Below are positions 58,751-64,000 of a stretch of 64,000 bases of DNA, piece after piece. Source of the DNA: Armatimonadetes bacterium Uphvl-Ar2 (GTDB taxonomy: Bacteria > Armatimonadota > Fimbriimonadia > Fimbriimonadales > Fimbriimonadaceae); the NCBI GenBank assembly GCA_002162095.1, contig CP021424.1, forward strand, positions 2,480,001-2,544,000. The letters are read 5' to 3'. Under the pieces are notes generated by a model. That model had not been told where the DNA came from. It did not search any database and worked only from the letters and a program-made list of their open reading frames with translations. Both the position numbers and the translations under genes were made by a program. The stretch's first letter is position 1; the number at the start of each line of letters is the position of its first letter.

Positions 58751-59298
58751 GCCGACCTCCGTTGGCGGATGGCCTGCATGACCGATTCGTATTGGCTACG
58801 GAACCACGCGACATCTTCCATGCCCTTGGTGCGCTCGCCGTACCAAACCGTATCAAAGCGCGATGTGGCTTCTCGGAAGTTGAGGTCCGCCGGGCGGGTG
58901 CGGCTCTTGTCCAGGCGGCGAAGGTGCTCCCAGTTCGTCTCTTCGCGGCGCAAGGGGATGATGCCGTGCTCATCAAACCGCACCAGGCACGCGAGGTACA
59001 GACAACGAACCGCCTGGCGGTGTTGGCCTTCACGGGCGAGCTGATCGGCGCGCTTGAGCCACTCGTCCGCCGGGAGAGCGGCTTCTTCGTCGCTCAACAG
59101 GCCCTGCCCGATGGCGGCCGCTCGGCGGCGCACCTTGATGAAGCGCAGCGCGAAGATCACCAGTGCAATGGCCGCCAGGATCACGAGGAGTTGAACGAAA
59201 GGAATAACCCCGGCCAGAGCGCTACCCCCACGGCGGGGGCCCGAATCGCGGCATAAAGCGGGACAAGAACTCCTGAATACGGCGGAAGACTTCAGCAA
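58747..59298 (-). CDS. DUF4129 protein, C-terminal part (likely joined to 59299-59679)
   Basis: 183 residues in frame. Membrane helix (about 38-58, FVQLLVILAAIALVIFAL), then the DUF4129 domain (LPADEWLKRADQLAREG, AVRCLYLACLVRFDEHGIIPL, TNWEHLRRL, FDTVWYGE). The first 35 residues from the TTG start at 59298 read as unusual Cys/Ser/Arg-rich sequence. In another frame the same DNA gives EVIAEVFRRIQEFLSRFMPRFGPPP, a typical amphipathic linker. So this and the next entry are probably one gene of about 310 residues broken by two indels. Confidence 0.8.
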   Translation of the reverse strand: MLKSSAVFRSSCPALCRDSGPRRGGSALAGVIPFVQLLVILAAIALVIFALRFIKVRRRAAAIGQGLLSDEEAALPADEWLKRADQLAREGQHRQAVRCLYLACLVRFDEHGIIPLRREETNWEHLRRLDKSRTRPADLNFREATSRFDTVWYGERTKGMEDVAWFRSQYESVMQAIRQRRSA

Positions 59299-59679
59299 TC
59301 ACTTCCCCGAGCGGTTCAGGCCATCGGCCAGCCAGTTGTCCGTGCGTTCGGCGGGGTTGAGTTCACGCGGGCGGTATGCCGGGGGGACCAGGATCTTCTT
59401 CGCCTCGGCCCGGGCATCCTTCACCTTCGTGGCACCCGCCGCGTCACCCCATTTGCCATCTTTCAGAAAGTCGCGCAGGGTGCGTTGGCGGTCACTCAAG
59501 GTCAGCCGCATCAGGTCTTGGTCGCCCAGCAGGTTCCGTTCGCGTTGAGTCAAACCTTTCCAGATGGCCTGGAACTGTTGTTCGTTCGGGGCGGCCGCGA
59601 GGTTCCGGGCCGCAGGCACCTGGCCCAGCGCACCGGCCAGTAGGCTAACGCAGCAGACGAGTGCGACGAGTGCCCGCAC
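59299..59679 (-). CDS. Secreted N-terminal part of the DUF4129 protein
   Basis: 126 residues. Clear signal peptide (MRALVALVCCVSLLAGALG) followed by a helical region: FQAIWKGLTQRERNLLGDQ, DRQRTLRDFLKDG, NPAERTDNWLADGLNR. The stop is at a GGGG run near 59309; one more G there lets the protein continue as SGEVIAEVFRRIQEFLSRF into the DUF4129 part. Two-gene and one-gene readings are both possible; the one-gene reading explains the reading frames better. ATG at 59679 overlaps the preceding gene by 35 bases. Confidence 0.75.
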   Translation of the reverse strand: MRALVALVCCVSLLAGALGQVPAARNLAAAPNEQQFQAIWKGLTQRERNLLGDQDLMRLTLSDRQRTLRDFLKDGKWGDAAGATKVKDARAEAKKILVPPAYRPRELNPAERTDNWLADGLNRSGK

Positions 59680-60352
59680 GCAAATCCTCCGCCATCATTC
59701 GCACGTCGAGGAGTTCGAATCGAACTCGCCGATCAAAGTAGACCACGGTGCTGACAATGCCCCAGAGCGGCAGAACCAGCATGATGCCCCCCAGATAAGG
59801 CAAAGCGCTGACCACCTGGAAAAAGAGCGACACGCCCGGCCCGAGCTGACCTTGTAAACCGGTGGCGGCCGTAAGGGCCAGACTCAAAATCACCTGCAAT
59901 CCTACGCCCAGCACAATCAGGATGAGCAGGCAGGCAAAGAGAACTCCCACCATCGGCCCCACAACATTGGGTGAAAACGGGCGGTTGGAAATCAAGTATC
60001 GGGAGCGGGCCAAGGCGTTCTTGCCCCGGCTGCCTTCGAGGATCATCACTGGCCCCAGGAGCAGGGTTCGGCCTAAGAAAACCAGGAACACCACGACACT
60101 CGTGGCGAGAGCGAAGGCGCCTACGGTGGTGAGAAACACGGCGAGGGCATCTTCCTGCGTGGTGCCTTCCCCGACCCGACTGGACCCGAAGAACGCGAGG
60201 AGGCTAACCACGGGCGGCAGGATGATGAGGTGGAGGTGCGCGATGTATGACCGAACGAAGGCGGCGAGGTCGGCCGAACCTGTTTCCTCCTCCGGGCTGC
60301 CCATGATGACCCGCGTGGCCGCCTTAACGCAGTGGTACGTGGCGGTGGCCAT
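59645..60352 (-). CDS. Polytopic membrane protein, main part (likely continuous with 60378-60665)
   Basis: 235 residues from ATG at 60352. Four membrane helices: about 42-60 (LIILPPVVSLLAF), 75-98, 130-160 and 195-215; and a basic C-terminus. The frame is open further upstream to 60496, where it reads as Pro/Ser/Arg-rich sequence without helix. The preceding small gene (60665-60378) ends in LIALGLGC, and dropping one G from its TTGGGG would join it as LIALGSGVSLHPHGRGGMATATYH. No family recognised. Confidence 0.65.
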   Translation of the reverse strand: MATATYHCVKAATRVIMGSPEEETGSADLAAFVRSYIAHLHLIILPPVVSLLAFFGSSRVGEGTTQEDALAVFLTTVGAFALATSVVVFLVFLGRTLLLGPVMILEGSRGKNALARSRYLISNRPFSPNVVGPMVGVLFACLLILIVLGVGLQVILSLALTAATGLQGQLGPGVSLFFQVVSALPYLGGIMLVLPLWGIVSTVVYFDRRVRFELLDVRMMAEDLRAGTRRTRLLR

Positions 60353-60377
60353 GCCCCCACGGCCATGGGGGTGCAGA

Positions 60378-60665
60378 CTAACACCCGAGCCCCAACGCAA
60401 TGAGCACCTCGGCGGTTTGCTGAGTCTCGCTGGCCCCGGCGGTGGATTGAAACAGTCCGGGAAAGATGAACGTGAAGAGGAACACGACCGAGGCAAAAAT
60501 CAGCAGGCTTGGCCCGAGCATCTTGGGCCAGAGTTCGCCCAGTAGCCGCCGGTAGAGGTCGGTGGTGAGGTCCACGATTTCGCCGTCTTCATAAGGGCGC
60601 AACAACGGACGGGGGTCGGCGAGGCGGCGTCGCTCTAATCGATCCCGTGGATCCACGCCCGCCAT
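60378..60665 (-). CDS. Small membrane protein, N-terminal part of the following gene
   Basis: 95 residues: a basic/acidic N-terminus (MAGVDPRDRLERRRLADP, YEDGEIVDLTTDLYRRLLG), one membrane helix (about 53-72, LLIFASVVFLFTFIFPGLF) and a short tail. It begins the minus-strand envelope operon. Separately it lacks a family; as a head of the next gene it would supply the first helix. The join is at a G run near 60394. Confidence 0.6.
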   Translation of the reverse strand: MAGVDPRDRLERRRLADPRPLLRPYEDGEIVDLTTDLYRRLLGELWPKMLGPSLLIFASVVFLFTFIFPGLFQSTAGASETQQTAEVLIALGLGC

Positions 60666-60721
60666 AGGCGTATCGTACCGCCCGCGCGGAACGTTTTTGA
60701 CCTCAGAACGTCTAGACCCAT

Positions 60722-61450
60722 GTGAAGATTCTTGCGACCCTGGCGATCGGGCTGGCAGCTGGTGCCGCCCTGGCCCAACCCTCGATCTCCAGCCTAACTC
60801 AGCCGGGGCTGAAGGACTTGTCCTTTACCTGGGTGGTGGAATCCGCCAACCAAGCCGAACTGGCCAAGATCAACCGCGACTTTGCCCAGTCCATGCGCAT
60901 TAAGCGTTCGACCGTCGAGATGAAGGAGCCGTTTATGCTTCGCATGGAATCCACGGTGGAAGACAGCCAGGTCATCTTCATCGTCAATGGCGGCAAGAAG
61001 GTCACGCGCATCCCCCGCAGCGGCCTGGTGGCCCGCGATGACGTCAGCCGAGCCCCGGGCAAGCGCCAAACGTGGTTCGATTTCGGAATTCTCACGCCGT
61101 CGCTATTCAGCAACTACTTTTCGGCGAAGTTCTTGCGCACCGAGGCCCGCGGCGACCTCAACGGTACGCACGTGTTTGACATCACCTACGTGGCCAGCCT
61201 GAACGACAAGACCCGCCACCGCATTTGGGTGGACCCGACCCGCAAGATTGTGCGCAAGCGCGAGTGGTACGGCCAAGACGGCACTCTGCGAGCGGTGTTT
61301 AGCTACCAATCGCCGATTCAATCGAACGGCCAGTGGGTCCCCAGTCGCCTGGTGGTGACCAATGCTTCCGGGCGCCAGGCTGGGGTCAGCGTGTTCCAGA
61401 ACATTCGCGCCAACGGGGGCATTGCCGCCTCCCGATTTGCCACCAACTAA
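60722..61450 (+). CDS. Secreted LolA-like (outer-membrane lipoprotein-sorting type) protein
   Basis: 242 residues from GTG at 60722. Signal peptide (MKILATLAIGLAAGAALA|Q). The mature part has the LolA/LolB-type half-barrel strands: FMLRMESTVEDSQVIFIVNGGK, HVFDITYVASLND and HRIWVDPTRKIVRKREWY. LolA carries lipoproteins through the periplasm; this branch is uncharacterised. It converges with hrcA, whose end overlaps its own by four bases. Confidence 0.72.
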   Translation: MKILATLAIGLAAGAALAQPSISSLTQPGLKDLSFTWVVESANQAELAKINRDFAQSMRIKRSTVEMKEPFMLRMESTVEDSQVIFIVNGGKKVTRIPRSGLVARDDVSRAPGKRQTWFDFGILTPSLFSNYFSAKFLRTEARGDLNGTHVFDITYVASLNDKTRHRIWVDPTRKIVRKREWYGQDGTLRAVFSYQSPIQSNGQWVPSRLVVTNASGRQAGVSVFQNIRANGGIAASRFATN

Positions 61451-62472
61451 GCGCGTAGCGCGTTGGTAACCGCCATGCTGAGTTGCTCCGCCGCCAAGCG
61501 GAGCAGCATGCGGTTGCGCTCGTAATCGAGGCGCGTGGGGCCAACTATGGCCAGAGTGCCGGCCTCGTCCGTCCCCACGAAGAAGACTTCTCGCAGGATG
61601 CTGAGCGAGTGAAGGGGCGCGGAGTCGTGTTCCGAGCCAATGGTGACGTGGCCTTGCTTGGTGTCCGCCACCGCTTGGTGCAGGTCCGTCCCTTGTTCCA
61701 GGGCTTGCAGCACCATCGCCATGGCGTCGGTATCGCGTTGGAATTCGGGCTGGGCTAGGATGAACTCTTCGCCATCCGAAACCACTTGCAGGCGGGTCAA
61801 TTCTTCCGCCAATTCGCGTATCGCTTGCCACACGCCGGTCACCACTTGCGAGACCAAGGGGTTCGGCACCGTGGGCATCTCGTGGACCAGCAGGGTGCGG
61901 AGGTTCTTGCCCGTGATGTGGTCGGCCAGGATTTGGTTGGCATCGCCGATGTGTTCGATGGTCGCGGTAGCGGGGATACCGAGGAAGCGGTTTTCGGCCA
62001 GTCCGTTCTCCAGCACCATCACCAAAAGGGCGCGCCCGGGGCCGAGACCAGAGATCAGCACCTGGCGCACCCTCACATCGCCATTGCGCACCAAAGCCGC
62101 CGTGCAAAGCAGGTGCGTGAGACGGCTGAGGGTCTTGGTAGTGGACTTGAGGAGTTCACGGAGGGGCTCGTCTTCGTCAATGGCGTTGCGAATGGACTGA
62201 CGATCGGATGAGCGCGGGTCCACGCTCGAAGTGAGATTGTCGACAAAGAAGCGGTAGCCCTGGTCGCTGGGCACGCGTCCGGCACTCTTATGCGGCTGAG
62301 AAAGGAACCCAATCTCGGTGATTTCCTTGACTTCGTTGCGGATGGTGGCCGACCGCACGCCCAGGCCGTATTTGGAGGCGATGAGCTCACTGGGGACGGG
62401 TTCGGCCCCGACCACATACTCAAGCACGATGGCCCGCAGAATCTGCCGCTGACGATCGGAAAGCTCACTCAT
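61447..62472 (-). CDS. hrcA: Heat-inducible transcription repressor HrcA
   Basis: 341 residues. N-terminal winged helix (SDRQRQILRAIVLEYV, GVRSATIRNEVKEI) followed by the GAF-like and dimerisation domain with PHKSAGRVPSDQGYRFFVDNL and ending VGPTRLDYERNRMLLRLAAEQL. HrcA binds CIRCE and represses dnaK/groE type genes until heat shock. A CIRCE-like site is present upstream of dnaK in this window, not upstream of hrcA. Divergent from pafA. Confidence 0.95.
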   Translation of the reverse strand: MSELSDRQRQILRAIVLEYVVGAEPVPSELIASKYGLGVRSATIRNEVKEITEIGFLSQPHKSAGRVPSDQGYRFFVDNLTSSVDPRSSDRQSIRNAIDEDEPLRELLKSTTKTLSRLTHLLCTAALVRNGDVRVRQVLISGLGPGRALLVMVLENGLAENRFLGIPATATIEHIGDANQILADHITGKNLRTLLVHEMPTVPNPLVSQVVTGVWQAIRELAEELTRLQVVSDGEEFILAQPEFQRDTDAMAMVLQALEQGTDLHQAVADTKQGHVTIGSEHDSAPLHSLSILREVFFVGTDEAGTLAIVGPTRLDYERNRMLLRLAAEQLSMAVTNALRA

Positions 62473-62571
62473 ACCTGGATGTCGTCAAGTATTCCAAATT
62501 GAAGGCTACTATTGATGGGATTGACTGGCTTTCGGCTGGCTTTTGGGGCGGGGAAGGCGTAGAGTATAAGC

Positions 62572-64000
62572 ATGAGTGCCAGCCCGCGCGACCGAATCAT
62601 GGGCGTCGAGACGGAGTTCGGGTGCTTCGTGGTGCCCGAGTTCGGGCGGCCCGAAGGCGCGGTGGAGGCCATCAAGAACCATGTGTTCCTTGACGCCCGG
62701 ATGGGGGTCCTAGACCGCCACGCCCGCGATGAAGTCTTTGAGCCCGCCGAAAGCGGGGGCTTCTTGCGAAACGGGGGGCGCCTTTACATTGATGCGGTGG
62801 GCAGCCACCTGGAGTACGCCACGGCCGAATGCCGCACTCTGCGCGATCTCATCGCCCAAGACCGAGCGGGCCAACGGATGATCGTGCAGGCGATGCGCGA
62901 TATGGGCATTGACGAGGTGGTAGATGTGTATTCGAACTCGGTGGACCACTTTGGGGGGCATACCTTTGGCTGCCACGAGAACTACCTCGTCAAGATGGAC
63001 GAGGACTTTTTTAGTTCGCAGGCGCCCCAGCTCTATCCATTTTTGGTGACGCGGCAGATCTTTGCGGGGGTGGGGCGAGTAGGAGGCCACGAACTGGTGG
63101 AGGGCGGCCCGCCGGCTTACGAGGAACTAGCGGCGAACCCCATTGATTACATTTGGGTGTCCAACGTCTACCGGGTGCATCCTGACCCGACGGTGACGTA
63201 CCAGATCAGCCAGCGGGCCGACCACATCCTGCGCACGATGGCGTCGCGGGTGCGATTCAACCGGGCAATGATCAACCCGAAATGGGAAACGTTTTATGCC
63301 AATGAGGGACGCCACCGCTTGCATGTGCTGTTTGGCGAGGCCAACCAAAGCCGCTACGCTTACGCGCTGAAGGTGGGCACCACGCACTTGGTGCTGCGCT
63401 TGCTGGAAGAAGGCGTCCTGAAGGGACGGCCGCGCCTGCTTCATCCTATCCATGCCCTGCAAGACATCAGCCGCGACCCCACCTACAAGTGGATGGTGGA
63501 CTGTGAACACGGCTCTATGAGCGCGGTGGAGATCCAGCGCGAGCACCTGGAATGGGCGCAACGGTACCAGGGAGAGTCGGAGGAAACGGACTGGGTGTTA
63601 CGCGAGTGGGAGCGCACCCTTGATGACCTTTCTCTCGACCCGATGCGAACCGCTGACCGCCTGGACTGGACGGCCAAGAAGATGATGCTGGCGCGCTACC
63701 TGGAAGATTCGGGCGGTGAGTGGAGCGACGATGCTCTGCATTCCATTGACCTGGAGTATCACAATATCGACCCTGAGAAGAGCTTGTTCCACGCGCTTGG
63801 TTTGCAGGGTTTTGGGGATGACCTGGACGACCTGGATGCCATGACGATCCCGCCGACCAACACCCGGGCGCACGGCCGCGGGAAGCTGGTGAAGCACCTG
63901 CTGGACGGGCCACGACGCCGGGCGGCCATCATTGACTGGAGTGGGGCGGCCGTGGGGCGCGACACCTACCTCGACTTCAGCGACCCCTTTGAACCCGGTG
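62572..64000 (+). CDS. pafA: Pup--protein ligase PafA, C-terminus outside window
   Basis: 476 residues are read before the right edge, no stop. The Mg/ATP motif MGVETEFG (E13, E15), NGGRLYIDAVGSHLEYATAEC with the catalytic Asp D74, HENYLVKMDE, YPFLVTRQI, QISQRADHI and LHVLFGEANQS match PafA. The DVGSHPEYATAE-like motif distinguishes it from the depupylase Dop (DHAHPEYS). PafA couples Pup to lysines of proteins for the bacterial proteasome. ATG at 62572 is the start. Its place beside hrcA links protein quality-control genes. Confidence 0.88.
   Translation, partial: MSASPRDRIMGVETEFGCFVVPEFGRPEGAVEAIKNHVFLDARMGVLDRHARDEVFEPAESGGFLRNGGRLYIDAVGSHLEYATAECRTLRDLIAQDRAGQRMIVQAMRDMGIDEVVDVYSNSVDHFGGHTFGCHENYLVKMDEDFFSSQAPQLYPFLVTRQIFAGVGRVGGHELVEGGPPAYEELAANPIDYIWVSNVYRVHPDPTVTYQISQRADHILRTMASRVRFNRAMINPKWETFYANEGRHRLHVLFGEANQSRYAYALKVGTTHLVLRLLEEGVLKGRPRLLHPIHALQDISRDPTYKWMVDCEHGSMSAVEIQREHLEWAQRYQGESEETDWVLREWERTLDDLSLDPMRTADRLDWTAKKMMLARYLEDSGGEWSDDALHSIDLEYHNIDPEKSLFHALGLQGFGDDLDDLDAMTIPPTNTRAHGRGKLVKHLLDGPRRRAAIIDWSGAAVGRDTYLDFSDPFEPG

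Noticed and set aside
62472-62571. CIRCE operator before hrcA or sigma-70 promoter for pafA
   Set aside because: No CACTC-N9-GAGTG; TTGACT at 62521 and TATAAG at 62565 are 38 bases apart, too far for a promoter.

Overview
The window is one dense, chromosome-like stretch of a bacterium that I would place in the Armatimonadota, close to Fimbriimonadales. This is an inference from gene content. It carries a prepilin-like protein of the H-X9-DG (DUF1559-like) type, many secreted peptidases and glycan enzymes, a PEP-CTERM tail, a Pup-ligase (PafA) gene, HrcA with a CIRCE-like site, and high-GC codon usage. No gap without a gene exceeds about 200 bases. There is no prophage, intact insertion sequence or CRISPR array. 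Two tRNA genes are present: Val(TAC) and Leu(TAG).

Layout. 1-5.1 kb: clostripain-like protease (cut by the left edge), prepilin-like protein, RtcB RNA ligase, MFS symporter. 5.1-11.1 kb: two large divergent beta-propeller proteins (PA14/propeller/DUF1080, and BNR/VPS10-like). 11.2-18.2 kb: PhoU, a 1002-residue acidic protein with four degenerate MshEN-like modules, a MutL/GlmL-type ASKHA ATPase and an orphan sugar-ABC ATPase. 18.3-29.1 kb: an unknown membrane/coiled-coil protein, aldehyde dehydrogenase, pyrF-mutY, an ADP-ribosylglycohydrolase-like protein, PAP2 enzyme, GerMN-amidase pair and a vanadium-haloperoxidase-like protein. 29.1-35.9 kb: tRNA-Val, S10 carboxypeptidase, DUF2779 protein, heme-oxygenase-fold protein, DUF4332 protein and M14 carboxypeptidase. 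35.9-42.2 kb: the most accessory-looking part, with two tandem membrane paralogues, a frameshifted FeS photolyase, four tandem lipoprotein-like paralogues carrying a 132-base near-identical repeat, a DUF6508-like protein and a TIR protein next to tRNA-Leu. 42.2-54 kb: galE, LmeA-like protein, GHL10 hydrolase, histidine kinase, P-II protein, DUF6886 protein, an HUH-less RAYT relative, dnaK, a sigma/small protein/dnaN operon and ilvE. 54-64 kb: VanW protein, a long minus-strand operon for membrane proteins including DUF4350 and DUF4129, a LolA-like protein, hrcA, and pafA (cut by the right edge).

How the parts connect. Protein quality control is represented by dnaK with a CIRCE-like operator, its likely repressor HrcA 13 kb away, and PafA beside hrcA. 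Envelope and peptidoglycan functions (amidase, GerMN, VanW, PAP2, LmeA-like, DUF4129/DUF4350 operon) recur throughout. Several minus-strand genes (photolyase, DUF4129, and the membrane gene before it) are broken exactly at short G/C homopolymers, while the out-of-frame sequence still reads as good protein. This suggests base-calling or assembly indels rather than true pseudogenes.

The most interesting unexplained items are the four-module MshEN-like protein, the tandem lipoprotein array with its repeat, the RAYT-derived protein that lost its HUH motif, the sigma-dnaN operon, and the hairpin that hides the phoU ribosome binding site.
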